A stretch of 64,000 nucleotides of DNA, from the NCBI RefSeq assembly GCF_000378105.1, contig NZ_KB899259.1, positions 27,365 through 91,364 on the forward strand, in the 5' to 3' direction. Position 1 is the stretch's first letter. Each line of letters starts with the position of its first letter. The stretch is from Rubritalea marina DSM 17716 (GTDB taxonomy: Bacteria; Verrucomicrobiota; Verrucomicrobiia; Verrucomicrobiales; Akkermansiaceae). The translations under genes and the position numbers were made by a program. Positions 35,735 to 45,777 of this stretch are shown here, piece after piece. A model generated the notes under the pieces. The model saw nothing but the letters and a program-made list of their open reading frames with translations, did not search any database and was not told where the DNA came from.

Positions 35735-37888
35735 CTACTTCAACATTTCTTCAGCCAAGGCTTCCTTGACCTCACGTGCCTCATCTCGAGTCTCCCCCCT
35801 CAAGCGAGAGTCTAACCTGTAATTAGCAAGCGCCTGTTGGAAGTATTGTCTTGCCTCATCATGCTCCCCAGATTGCCAAATTTGTGATGCCAACTGGAGA
35901 TAAAAGTCACCCAATAGAGCATAGGTTCTAGCCTCTCTTTGTCTCAAGATATATGGTGGGATGACGTGCTGTAATTCGTCAATTACCTGCTTACCTGTTG
36001 CATACTGCTCGGTGAACATGTGAAGATTGATACGACTAAGCATAATATTACGTATTAACCTCAACGCTTCATTACGGTGAGCCATGGAAGACTCAGCTTT
36101 TTCATGAGCTCGACATAGTAATGCATCTGTCAGATCAAAATCCTGATCATTATACGCAAGGTCTGCCCTGAACAAATCATTCTGAGCCCAGTTAAGCGAA
36201 AAACGCCCTTCAAAGTCAAGTGGTGTAGAAAATCTAGCTGCTTGGTGATAGTATTCATCAGCTAAATCATATTGTCCTTTTTCTCGATATAGATTTGCCA
36301 TTTCAAGAATACCAACTGGATAGTGAGGGTGGCGCTCTATGCATTCGACTGCTGCATTCTCCCATGCTCTCAGATCCTGTTCGCGCCTACCGTTATTGAA
36401 GTAGTTCTGTTTATGGATCTGGGCAATTCGAGAGGATTTCCTATAGTCAGCAGCGAGTGAGCTAGATTTCTCATACACTCTCAGCATCTTCTCGGGTTCC
36501 TCTGGCTCCCAAAGTACGTGATCTGATACCTGACGTGCTTGGATGATTGGTATCGATGCTCGTAATTCTGGCAATGCTATAACAAGAGAGGCTATAGCAA
36601 GGCATAAAGGTAGGGTAACCGCCAGAGCCCTGCTCTGAAACTTCCCCCCCGCTCCCTCAGGTATTTGCACAAAGCACCATGCTAACCCCACATTTGCCAT
36701 GCACCAATTGAATGGTAACCGCATCGCAAAATCAGTTAGAGAATGGACGCATACGACGACAATCAAGAGCATCCCTGCTGCTAATGGGCACCAAATTGAC
36801 TCGTGCTGCCGTCTCATGAACCTTCGGCTACCGTAACAAATCGCTGTGCACACCACTGCACTCAAAACCAAAAGTCCAACCAACCCGTAGTCAGTGCACA
36901 CTTGAAAGTATTCATTGTGGGTAAATTGAGGATCGGCCTCCCTAGGCCTTAAAAGATCCTTCCAGTGCTCCCAAGACAGGTAGGAATAGCTTCTTGAGCC
37001 TGAACCAAAGAAAGAAACCTCTGATATTTGCTCTGAAGCCATTCCCCAGTAGCTTTGTCTAATGTTATGCTCAGATATTTCACCTGTAGCAGCCAATTGG
37101 TAATCTCTATTTTCAAAGGTTAGGAATGCTGTGAATGAGGCTACAATTGCTAGAATAAAAGAGACTCCAGCTATCCCCAATCGCCATTTTCTACTCTTAA
37201 AGCCCAGAATAGATTTCGTCCGCATCCAAGAAAACACGATAAACAAGACCATACTAGCACCACAAGACACCACTCCTATGCGAGAACCAGAACTCAAACA
37301 AAGCAACATCGCTACGACTGCTAAAAAACCCATTAATAAGCGCTTCCATAATGGAAGTGAACGCCCCCAAACGGAAAACACGGCCAACACCATGGCACTC
37401 ATGGCCATTCCGTTACCTAAGCCCCCATAATCTTTAAAAATCCCGTAATCATAGCTTTGCTCTGAATGACTAGAAACCCAGTGCATGGGAACAAAGGTTT
37501 GTAGGTCGTATACCTGCATCAAGGAATAGCTAGCGTTAATAAAAACCACTAGGCATATAGCAGCTACCACAGCCCAACTTAATCGCGCTGCTCGAAATGA
37601 TTGAAGCGTCAACCAACCCATAACCCAAAATACCATATCTTCTTTCCCTAGGTCAAAGACGGGTGAGAAATACGCGCGTAGCCCAAAATACCCGAGCGCC
37701 CCCAGTGACAATGAATCCCATCGGTCCCAGCGCCGGCCACCAACACGCCAGTTTACAATCGCGGTTACAATACTAGCAAGCGCAACCCCAGCCATCAGAC
37801 AGACGGCCAAAGTCCAGCTCATTGTCACCCCAAAAGAGGCGAGAAGGACTAGGACGATAAACCAGATGATTTGTTCAACTCTACCCAT
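35735..37888 (-). CDS. O-antigen ligase-like membrane protein with C-terminal TPR region
   Basis: 717 aa from ATG 37888; a GTG at 37900 is possible but has a less suitable ribosome-binding site. About ten hydrophobic segments fill residues 10-450, with a long central soluble loop containing FFGSGSRSYSYL and FTHNEYFQVCTDYGLVGLLVL, the latter typical of O-antigen ligase/polymerase proteins. The last 250 residues form helical TPR-like repeats (LEMANLYREKGQYDLADEYYHQAAR; QIWQSGEHDEARQYFQQALANYRL). A role in ligation or polymerisation of the polysaccharide is inferred. It overlaps the next glycosyltransferase gene. Confidence 0.75.
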   Translation of the reverse strand: MGRVEQIIWFIVLVLLASFGVTMSWTLAVCLMAGVALASIVTAIVNWRVGGRRWDRWDSLSLGALGYFGLRAYFSPVFDLGKEDMVFWVMGWLTLQSFRAARLSWAVVAAICLVVFINASYSLMQVYDLQTFVPMHWVSSHSEQSYDYGIFKDYGGLGNGMAMSAMVLAVFSVWGRSLPLWKRLLMGFLAVVAMLLCLSSGSRIGVVSCGASMVLFIVFSWMRTKSILGFKSRKWRLGIAGVSFILAIVASFTAFLTFENRDYQLAATGEISEHNIRQSYWGMASEQISEVSFFGSGSRSYSYLSWEHWKDLLRPREADPQFTHNEYFQVCTDYGLVGLLVLSAVVCTAICYGSRRFMRRQHESIWCPLAAGMLLIVVVCVHSLTDFAMRLPFNWCMANVGLAWCFVQIPEGAGGKFQSRALAVTLPLCLAIASLVIALPELRASIPIIQARQVSDHVLWEPEEPEKMLRVYEKSSSLAADYRKSSRIAQIHKQNYFNNGRREQDLRAWENAAVECIERHPHYPVGILEMANLYREKGQYDLADEYYHQAARFSTPLDFEGRFSLNWAQNDLFRADLAYNDQDFDLTDALLCRAHEKAESSMAHRNEALRLIRNIMLSRINLHMFTEQYATGKQVIDELQHVIPPYILRQREARTYALLGDFYLQLASQIWQSGEHDEARQYFQQALANYRLDSRLRGETRDEAREVKEALAEEMLK

Positions 37889-39059
37889 GTCGCGATTCAC
37901 CCATCAAAGATTCTGCAATTCCCTTCCACCTTGCATACCATTGTTTGCTATTGTAATGGCGCTTCAACTTTTCAAAGCCTCGCCTTCCCATCGTCGGATG
38001 ATCGCCCTTCAAGGACTCTGTCAGAGCTTCAGTAAAGCCGGCCTCATCCACGGGAGCCAACCAGCCGTCTACACCATGTTCGATCAGGTCTGGGAAGCTG
38101 CCAATATTCGTGGTTAAAATGGGCTTGCCATGCTTCCAGGCCTCTAACACCACCATACCGAATGGCTCCTCCCACAACGAGGGCGCTACCACCATCGAAC
38201 ATTGATCGTAGATTTTTTGATGTTTTTCCTTCTCCACAAAGCCGTGGAACTTGACTCCTTGCACTTGATTCGTCTCACAATACCCCTGTAATTCCCCCTC
38301 CAATACTCCAATGCCCGCAATGTGCAAAGTGCGCCCCTGAGTATCGACCTTTTGCCAAGCCGTGAGCAATAGCTTCAAGCCTTTCTCTTCCGTCAGCCTG
38401 CCAAGATAGAGAACATCGTCTCCGGAAGCATCAGACACTTCCAATTCTTCCACATCCAAATAATGCGGCAAGACATGGATCATCTCGGGAGGTATCCCCA
38501 TTTGCTCGTGGCGACGCTTTTGCGATTCACTGATCGCGATAAATACCTGTATGCTATCATAGCCGCCCTTATTCCAAAACCGCTGAAGCGCCGCAACCAT
38601 AGAAGTCGTTGCGGGAAGGCTTCCCCTCCAGCAACGATGTTGCAAAGCGGGTAACATATTGGCCGGTGAGCATTTGAAACATACCTTCCCTGCACGAAAA
38701 TGAGTGGCCCCTGGACAGCCAAAGCGATAATTGTGCAAATACTGCACCACTGGCACTCCCAATTCATTAGCCAATTCGTACACCGCTACCGACATTGCCG
38801 GGAAGACATTGTGCACCACCCATACAGCATATTGATGTCTGTTGTGTAAATCTCTTAGGGTTTGAATTACGTGAGGGTTTCGTTGCATGACAAGAGGCAA
38901 CTTAAAGCGGCTCCAAGATGTCTCTACATAATCTGCCGAACTCGTCGTAAAAACGTTATGCGCCTTTGCCGCTCCTATATTTTCCCCGATTAAGGGTATC
39001 GATGATTCTTCCCCACCGAAATTGAGATATCTATGAAATAATTGAAGTATTTCACTCAT
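37881..39059 (-). CDS. Glycosyltransferase, GT4 family
   Basis: 392 aa with a GT-B fold. The N-terminal domain has VWVVHNVFPAMSVAVYELANELGVPVVQYLHNYRFGCPG. The C-terminal nucleotide-sugar domain shows VLYLGRLTEEKGLKLLL, the acidic EPFGMVVLEAWKHGKPIL motif (conserved E-x7-E) and GWLAPVDEAG. The overlap with its neighbours is 1 base (TAATG at 39059-39061) upstream and 8 bases downstream, showing coupled translation. Confidence 0.88.
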   Translation of the reverse strand: MSEILQLFHRYLNFGGEESSIPLIGENIGAAKAHNVFTTSSADYVETSWSRFKLPLVMQRNPHVIQTLRDLHNRHQYAVWVVHNVFPAMSVAVYELANELGVPVVQYLHNYRFGCPGATHFRAGKVCFKCSPANMLPALQHRCWRGSLPATTSMVAALQRFWNKGGYDSIQVFIAISESQKRRHEQMGIPPEMIHVLPHYLDVEELEVSDASGDDVLYLGRLTEEKGLKLLLTAWQKVDTQGRTLHIAGIGVLEGELQGYCETNQVQGVKFHGFVEKEKHQKIYDQCSMVVAPSLWEEPFGMVVLEAWKHGKPILTTNIGSFPDLIEHGVDGWLAPVDEAGFTEALTESLKGDHPTMGRRGFEKLKRHYNSKQWYARWKGIAESLMGESRHG

Positions 39060-40177
39060 TACATTGAGACTGCTTTAAACTCATGCTCCATACGCTCTAG
39101 AAATTTCTCTTTAGTGAACTCAGCCTCAAAACGTTTGCGCCCCAGTTCCCCCATAGACCGTCTAAGTTTTAGATTATGTAGGAGCTCAAACACCTTCTCC
39201 GCATACTGTTCAGGGGCTTTTACATCGCACAAGTAGCCACAGTGACTATCTCCCAATATTTTTGTTATACCTCGCCAGCGTGTCGTCACTAGAGGCAAAC
39301 CACAGGCCATAGCCTCGATTAACACCATGGGAAAACTTTCAGCCGAATAGTGTGACGGAAACAAAAAGCAATCGGCTTCAGCAAAGGCCTCCCACTTATC
39401 CTGGCCCGTTAATACACCAGAAAACTCGAACATTTGAGTAAGCCCCCTGTGATCAATCTCTGACATAATTTGCTCCTTAAAAGCCTCATCTACCCATCCA
39501 CCAACAAGCTGAATCAGAACTTGAACTCCATCAGCTTTAAGGATGGTGGCGGTCTTTACGATCTCAACTACACCTTTCCCCTCAGTAAGAGCTCCCATAA
39601 ATAAAACCCTAAACCCATCAGTTGTTACCCTCTCAGATGCGAAACCTTCGACGTCAACGCCATTGGGAACGTAAACTCGCTTTTTCGCATGAAAATATTC
39701 CGATGGAGACACACCAGCAGAGGACAGCTCAATACTCAGGTCTGCACGACCGTATACCTTTCGCGCAAACCACTTCAAGTATATATACTCGTTCACATAC
39801 TCAGCTAAGCCCCCAGCATGATAGTGAAAAATTGTTTTCTTAAACACCCAACGCGTCAAAGCTAGATAGACAAAATCACGAAGAATCGGAGTCACATTGG
39901 GGCTTGCAGGAAGATAATACAAAGAGTGAGGAGATCGCAGTATACATATCTTCCACGTTCGAAACACTAAGGAAAGTAAATGTCGAACTTTATTCAGCGA
40001 AAACACACCCACTTGGTCGATTGAGGCACTATATTCCATTCTGAGAAGACACACATCTACCTTTTGCCACTCATGATCAAACAACATCTTAGTGACCATT
40101 GCTTGCCCGTGATAAGGCGGAGGCGTTTGACCCACAATCAAAACATCACATTTACTCTTATGAAAACACTTAAACAT
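39059..40177 (-). CDS. Glycosyltransferase, GT4 family
   Basis: 372 aa. GT-B architecture with N-terminal [17 protein letters not shown] and a C-terminal [50 protein letters not shown] (E-x7-E motif) and CGYLCDV. The stop overlaps the downstream glycosyltransferase start by one base. The donor and acceptor cannot be assigned from sequence. Confidence 0.88.
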   Translation of the reverse strand: [372 protein letters not shown]

Positions 40178-40208
40178 ACATTAAAATAAATAATTAACAA
40201 AACACAAC

Positions 40209-41039
40209 TCACACATATTTCCACCGCCCACTAACTTGGCTGACTTTCTGCTGGCGTGAAATCATCTCAGGTCGGTAAATGTAAACAGAAACATCCCGCT
40301 TCCAATACTCCCCATTGGCGGTTTTTCTTAAGCGGTGAGCACAAGACCATAACATCGCTCGAAAGCGACTATCTCCTCCTACTTTAACCTTCCATTTGCG
40401 AAGCTCTTCCCCCCCAAATTCTTGTTGGCCCATATTACCTTCATATTGTAAAAACGTACTCAATCCCTCATTCAGTACTCCACAAGAAACTTTGCTATTC
40501 AAAAAATTCAACACCCAGTCAGCGTCCGCCACATCTCGATATTGCACATCAAGCCCCCCAACTTTGTCCAACACTCTTCGTCGCACAAACATTCCAGCTG
40601 AATACGTAGTTAGGAAGCAATGCTTAATATGTTCAACCCAAGGCACATGACCAGTCCGATAGGATATAGGAACCCCCTCCTGATTCACCAAAATAACATC
40701 ACCAAATAGGACGTCTTTATCGGGATTGAGATCAAACCAATCCGAGACTTTTTGCAAAGTTCCAGGTAGGTATTGCTCATCGCAATTTAACCATGCAAGT
40801 ATTTCCCCTTTAGCTCTCTCGAACCCATTATTGATAGCATCATACATCCCTCGATCTTGCTGAGAGCGTACCGAGGCAAACGATTGATCATTTGCCCATT
40901 GATCGAAGTCCGGCCCACTGCAAGCATCTTCAATCAAATGCTCAAATTTGAAATCGCACTGCTGATCCGCGACACTTGCAGCGCATAGCTTTATATATTC
41001 TAGCTGTTTGTAGCTGGGTGTTATTATTGAAATTTTCAT
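40209..41039 (-). CDS. Glycosyltransferase, GT2 family
   Basis: 276 aa. GT-A start MKISIITPSYKQLEYIKLCAASV, then FEHLIEDACS, QDRGMYDAINNGFERAKGEILAWLNCDE (the DxD-equivalent is the NCDE acidic pair) and ADWVLNFLNS near the catalytic base region. The family transfers a sugar from a nucleotide donor. The 236 bases between this start and the next gene's stop carry no protein I can support. Confidence 0.85.
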   Translation of the reverse strand: MKISIITPSYKQLEYIKLCAASVADQQCDFKFEHLIEDACSGPDFDQWANDQSFASVRSQQDRGMYDAINNGFERAKGEILAWLNCDEQYLPGTLQKVSDWFDLNPDKDVLFGDVILVNQEGVPISYRTGHVPWVEHIKHCFLTTYSAGMFVRRRVLDKVGGLDVQYRDVADADWVLNFLNSKVSCGVLNEGLSTFLQYEGNMGQQEFGGEELRKWKVKVGGDSRFRAMLWSCAHRLRKTANGEYWKRDVSVYIYRPEMISRQQKVSQVSGRWKYV

Positions 41040-41275
41040 TCCTCTATTTTACACAGTTTACCATCAATTTTCTCACCTCAGATGAACTCATAATTTTTCA
41101 CAAGCAACTATTACAACAAATCCACGAATTTAAACAGTATGTACTCATATCTAGTAGGCAAATAAGATAGCTATTTGCTTTCGGAGCATTGCCATGGAGT
41201 ACAATTGAACGATAGTTTAGTGGCAGTCATTCCCACTGGCATATCGCCTTCATCACATGTTACACACAAGTATAC

Positions 41276-42763
41276 TCATCCTTTTGAAAAAGCATCTCTT
41301 ACAATCCATTTAACATCAAGAGACACACAAAAAAACCATAGGGCTATTGAAGCGAATACCAAACAACCGAATACGTAGATGCACTGGTACATCCAAGAAG
41401 ATCCGACAATCAAGCTATTGCTGCTTGCTATCATACAAATGAGCAATGTCCCGACACCTATCTGCCTCCAATGATATGCAAGTGATCCCAATTCTCGAGA
41501 TGCTAACCATGAAACAATGATGGAGGTCGTCAACAATTGCACGACTATTGAGGCAAGTAACACTCCCAGGACTCCATAAACTTGTGCTGTCCATATAGCG
41601 ACTGGAATCAGTATAAATAGTTCCAAAAAGTTGATAAATCGAATGCCTTTTAGCCGTTTAACTAAAGCAAAGGCATTCATCAAGTTTGCATTGAAAGCTC
41701 GTAATATAACAAGCAAAGCTAAGCAAAGATCACCTGAAGTTGACCAAACTATCTCACCGTTGGTCCAAATTTTGACAAATGAACAGTTTCCAGACGTAAT
41801 CGCAACTGATAACATTAAAGAGCCTATGACTGTAAGCTCAATCAGCTGCCTATACTTTACAATAAATTTTTTTGTTTCACCGCGCACATAAAGCTCAGTC
41901 ATCCCCTGTGAGGCAGCAGAAATTGGAGCTGAAATTAGATCTCGTCCCATGGAAGGTAATTTACTAGCGACAGCATAGGTTGCTGCTGCTTGTATTCCCA
42001 CAAATTTACTAATAATAATCAGTTGGCACGATGTCACTAATACACTCCCGCAATGCACAAAAAATGAATCCCTCGAAAAAGAGAGCATCTTCATAGCCCC
42101 TCCTCGACCTGGCTTCCTCCAACGCAGCTTGTTAGGATAATATCTCATTTTTTTTCCTATCAAAAAATAAACAACAGGAACACCTAGTGTAGCTGGGATT
42201 TGAGCCAGAGCAAATGCCGACACACCGATCCCACGTGAAAGCCCAAACCACAATAACAGTAAAGACATGAGCACGCTCACAGAGTTCCCTACATTGATGA
42301 TGTCTTGTCTTTGGAATGCGCGAAGTGGAGCACTGATCGAAAGTAATAGAATAGACGCTCCTGACACCAAACTTAATTGGCTGAATAACTTAAAGAAGTC
42401 CTCCTCTAAAGACTTGGGCACTCCAAGATAGCTAGGAGCAAAATAGGCGATAGCCCCCCCACAGAGAACGACTAAGACCCCAAGTACGCAGAACAGCACA
42501 CTACCAGTGATCAAATTGTCGCAATAAGCGTTACTCTCCACTTCATCTTTGTGATCTGCCAAGTGGCGCCACACGGAAGCATTAACCCCCATAGTCATTA
42601 ACCCTAAGTAATTCGTAATCTGAATTGATAACAGCCATATACCCAAGTGGTCTTTACTCAAAAAACTTAAAACTAAAGGTACACTAGCGAGAGTAAAAAT
42701 AACATTTGCCCCCACCGTGCCGTAGCCTGTGAGTAGAGCGCTTATAAATCGTTTTGTTCTCAT
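41276..42763 (-). CDS. Polysaccharide flippase (Wzx-like)
   Basis: 495 aa with about twelve hydrophobic segments spread through the whole length, starting LLTGYGTVGANVIFTLASVPLVLSFL. This is the MOP-superfamily pattern for translocating undecaprenyl-linked repeat units. Few conserved polar motifs are visible, so the assignment rests on topology and context. The start overlaps the polymerase stop by ATGA (42760-42763). Confidence 0.82.
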   Translation of the reverse strand: MRTKRFISALLTGYGTVGANVIFTLASVPLVLSFLSKDHLGIWLLSIQITNYLGLMTMGVNASVWRHLADHKDEVESNAYCDNLITGSVLFCVLGVLVVLCGGAIAYFAPSYLGVPKSLEEDFFKLFSQLSLVSGASILLLSISAPLRAFQRQDIINVGNSVSVLMSLLLLWFGLSRGIGVSAFALAQIPATLGVPVVYFLIGKKMRYYPNKLRWRKPGRGGAMKMLSFSRDSFFVHCGSVLVTSCQLIIISKFVGIQAAATYAVASKLPSMGRDLISAPISAASQGMTELYVRGETKKFIVKYRQLIELTVIGSLMLSVAITSGNCSFVKIWTNGEIVWSTSGDLCLALLVILRAFNANLMNAFALVKRLKGIRFINFLELFILIPVAIWTAQVYGVLGVLLASIVVQLLTTSIIVSWLASRELGSLAYHWRQIGVGTLLICMIASSNSLIVGSSWMYQCIYVFGCLVFASIALWFFCVSLDVKWIVRDAFSKG

Positions 42764-44172
42764 GCTCTAGCATCGATGGGGGTCCTCAATACTTTGTACC
42801 TCGCGACACAGTATCCCAAACACACCCAATTGGTAATGGCTCCATAAGGTATTTCGTAAGTGGCCTGAACATAAGCATTGAAGAGGCCCGCCACAAATAC
42901 CGACATCACAAGTACGTCGGTTTCATTCGTCTCACTTGAAGTAAAAACAAAGCGATAAAACTTCATAACAAAGGGGGAAATCAACACGCAAATCAACACA
43001 AAAATTATAGCTCCAATTATACCCATCCTGCCAAGCACTGTGAAAAAAACACAGTGCGGATATCTGGAGTAACTCGCTAATTCCTCAAGGCTAGGGTTAT
43101 ACCCCAGCACATCGATCAAAAATGCCGATGAGATGTCCGCCCCAAAGCCAAGTCCTAGAAATGGAGCCGTACTCATGGTGTCCTGCCAAATCATCATCCA
43201 CCACCCAATCCTCCACCCAGTGGTTCCACCTGCATTCATTACGCCTCCGCTACCAGCACCTAGGGTTTCAGCTGTCTCAGAGTCCAAGACCAACTCAAAT
43301 AATAGAGATGGGCCAATGAATAGAACCACACAAGTCACAAGGACGCTCAAGCTCCCCCCTACAATGCAAGGGATTAGAATTTTTCTAGCTCGTCCAAAAA
43401 CAACGAGTGAAAACAATACGATAAACAATGCTAATATAAAAGACGTTTTACTAACTAGAACGGTTGCAAGCATGAAGAACAAGGCGAACACCGCACTAAG
43501 TATGGATCTTTGATAACAGGACTTGACGAGATAATAGGCTACCCCCCCTACAATTAATGGTCCATAGGCATCGGGGTGTGACTGGAACCCAATGAAAGCA
43601 ATAGGAAATCCACTAAAGTCGGATATGGCATAAATAATTTTACTGACTAGGGCAAACCAAATAGCGACTTTAATCACTGAATGAAAGGCTATCATATTTT
43701 CTTTTCGCATAAAAAACACGGATGAAAATAGGAAAAAAGCTGAATAGTAAACGACGGCGGAATCACGAATAGCATTCATCTGATACACTGGGAAATCTAT
43801 TACAACTCGAATCAGTCCATAGATCAAATACACAGCTATAAATGTACTAAAAATATTCCAAGTTTTGAACCATAGCTTAAAACGCAATAAGTAACCCACT
43901 AAGCATATGCTAAATGCAATTTCACCAATGTAAATAGGTTCATAGGGACTGACATAAGCAAACCCCTTCCCTCCTAAAGCATAGCCCAAGATTACGATAA
44001 ACACCAACTTCACATCTAAATTCACGCTAGGCCAAAGACCTAGAATTAAAACCAAGAATGCAACCACTCCTCCCCAAAGCAGCTGATAATCCATTCTAGT
44101 CGTGAGAAACTCCATCCCCATGAACACGGCTAAAATGACTAATGCAGGAACTATTATTTTCTCATACTTCAT
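42760..44172 (-). CDS. O-antigen polymerase-like membrane protein (Wzy-like)
   Basis: 470 aa, about twelve hydrophobic segments with one large loop near residues 290-350 (AGSGGVMNAGGTTGWRIGWWMMIWQDTM), the usual topology for Wzy/WaaL proteins. Motifs are weak in this family, so the name rests on topology, size and the neighbouring flippase. It is coupled to the flippase gene by a 4-base overlap. Confidence 0.8.
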   Translation of the reverse strand: MKYEKIIVPALVILAVFMGMEFLTTRMDYQLLWGGVVAFLVLILGLWPSVNLDVKLVFIVILGYALGGKGFAYVSPYEPIYIGEIAFSICLVGYLLRFKLWFKTWNIFSTFIAVYLIYGLIRVVIDFPVYQMNAIRDSAVVYYSAFFLFSSVFFMRKENMIAFHSVIKVAIWFALVSKIIYAISDFSGFPIAFIGFQSHPDAYGPLIVGGVAYYLVKSCYQRSILSAVFALFFMLATVLVSKTSFILALFIVLFSLVVFGRARKILIPCIVGGSLSVLVTCVVLFIGPSLLFELVLDSETAETLGAGSGGVMNAGGTTGWRIGWWMMIWQDTMSTAPFLGLGFGADISSAFLIDVLGYNPSLEELASYSRYPHCVFFTVLGRMGIIGAIIFVLICVLISPFVMKFYRFVFTSSETNETDVLVMSVFVAGLFNAYVQATYEIPYGAITNWVCLGYCVARYKVLRTPIDARA

Positions 44173-44242
44173 ATGTCGGAAATTAAAAAATGGTCAAAAA
44201 GAATAATCAGCAAAATTAAGATCTCGGGTTGTGTCACCACTT

Positions 44243-44923
44243 CTAAATTTTCAGGAAAAGACAATCACACTCATACTCTCTAGATCCTTTGATAAAACCT
44301 CGCTTTACTCCCCACAATACGAAACCTCGCTTTCTGAGGTATGATACCGTATCCTCTATCAACCATTGACGGTCATAAATGCGACTATATGAGCACTCCA
44401 TGATAACTGCATCTATCCCTCCAAGAACTTCGCTCCCACCCTCAAGAACATCACGCTCAAACCCCTGAGTATCAACCTTTAAACATTTTTTTTTATACTT
44501 CGAGAAAAAATCATATTTACTTTCAAACTCCGAATTGAGAGTGGTGATGTCTATTTCTTCTTCACTATATACTAAATCAACTGCTCTCAACTTATTGAAT
44601 GAAGAAAATCTGGTATCTGAATAAACTCTTATTACCTTTTTACCAATTTCATTGCCTAGAGCTTTGTTAACCATGGTATTTTTTAATCGATTACGCCTTG
44701 AATCCACAAGAACTCGATAAGGCATCTGACACGGTTCATAGGAGATTGTATCTCCTTTATAGCCAGACCTTTCTAATTCCTTAATGAACTGACCTTCATT
44801 AGCTCCAACATCAATCACCAAATCAAATGCGTGCTCACTAAGCACTTCTAAAAAGGGTCGATAATGACAGACATCCCACCCAAGACGGTTCAGCAACTTT
44901 CTGACCATGTTATTTTGGTTCAT
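44243..44923 (-). CDS. FkbM-family methyltransferase
   Basis: 226 aa. SAM-dependent methyltransferase core with LVIDVGANEGQFIKEL (motif I), ISYEPCQM, and KVDTQGFERDVLEGG (typical FkbM block). It probably O-methylates a sugar of the polysaccharide. The gene is conspicuously AT-rich compared with housekeeping genes in the window, as are its neighbours. Confidence 0.82.
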   Translation of the reverse strand: MNQNNMVRKLLNRLGWDVCHYRPFLEVLSEHAFDLVIDVGANEGQFIKELERSGYKGDTISYEPCQMPYRVLVDSRRNRLKNTMVNKALGNEIGKKVIRVYSDTRFSSFNKLRAVDLVYSEEEIDITTLNSEFESKYDFFSKYKKKCLKVDTQGFERDVLEGGSEVLGGIDAVIMECSYSRIYDRQWLIEDTVSYLRKRGFVLWGVKRGFIKGSREYECDCLFLKI

Positions 44924-44973
44924 AATATATATATGTCATTTCCACAAAAAACTCTAAAGTTTAAACACTCTCA

Positions 44974-45777
44974 TCAATACTTCTTAAGACCAAATAGTTG
45001 GAGGAATAGGTATACTAGGAAATACGAATTCGCATAAACGTAACGTTTCGCCAAGCGCTTAGGATCATTAAGCATGCGATAGAACCACTCAAGCCCACTC
45101 CGTTGAATCCACCTCGGTGCTTGTTTTACGCGCCCTGAATGAAAATCGAAGGCGGCCCCTACCCCCAACATGCAGAGCCCGTGCCCCCATGCATCAGTAA
45201 GTTTTGGATACTTATTCAAGAGATCACACATGAAGCGTTCCTGTTTAGGTGTACTCAAGCCCACCCACACATAATGAGGTTTTTCTCTCTGAAGTTCTTC
45301 GATAAATTGTGATTCCTCTAGCTCATTCAGCACCCTGAATGGCGGGGTACAAGCTCCTACTATCTGGAGGCCAGGCAGTCGGCTCTGAAGTTTTCTCTTT
45401 AGCTCTTGGGCTACTCCCTCTGCGCCACCATAGAGATAATGTTTCATCCCTTGCTGCCGGCCAGAGTCGAGTATCTCTAGCATCAGATCTGGGCCGTAGA
45501 CTCGGTCAACTTGACCGCGACCGTACCATCGGCTGAGCCAGACCATGGGCATTCCATCGGGAGTGGAGAGAAAGGAACGATTGTGAATTTGAAGTAATTC
45601 CTCATCCTTCTGTGACTCCACCACACCGTGGACACCCGTAACGGTGACATAACCCTGAAATGCTGGTGTAGCTACAGCTTCAGAAATGATCTCGACAGCA
45701 CTTTCAAGATTGATGGCACTGATACCAACTCCTAGTACATTGGTTCTCTCTGGTTGATCTATCGCCACGGCCTTCAT
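44974..45777 (-). CDS. WecG/TagA/CpsF-family glycosyltransferase
   Basis: 267 aa from ATG 45777, at the conserved start (MKAVAIDQPERTNVLGVGI); an upstream codon would lie in the previous gene. The family's blocks are clear: VTGVHGVVES, FLSTPDGMPMVWLSR, RVYGPDLM, YLYGGAEGVAQEL, VWVGLSTPKQERFM and GVGAAFDFHSGRVKQAPRWIQRSGLEWFYRM. It transfers UDP-activated sugars (ManNAc, ManNAcA or similar) to lipid-linked intermediates. Its ATG overlaps the TAA of the epimerase gene by one base (TAATG). Confidence 0.92.
   Translation of the reverse strand: MKAVAIDQPERTNVLGVGISAINLESAVEIISEAVATPAFQGYVTVTGVHGVVESQKDEELLQIHNRSFLSTPDGMPMVWLSRWYGRGQVDRVYGPDLMLEILDSGRQQGMKHYLYGGAEGVAQELKRKLQSRLPGLQIVGACTPPFRVLNELEESQFIEELQREKPHYVWVGLSTPKQERFMCDLLNKYPKLTDAWGHGLCMLGVGAAFDFHSGRVKQAPRWIQRSGLEWFYRMLNDPKRLAKRYVYANSYFLVYLFLQLFGLKKY

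Noticed and set aside
41175..41378. Plus-strand frame of 67 codons overlapping the flippase 3' end
   Set aside because: No signal, motif or ribosome-binding site; the flippase frame on the other strand explains the coding pattern.
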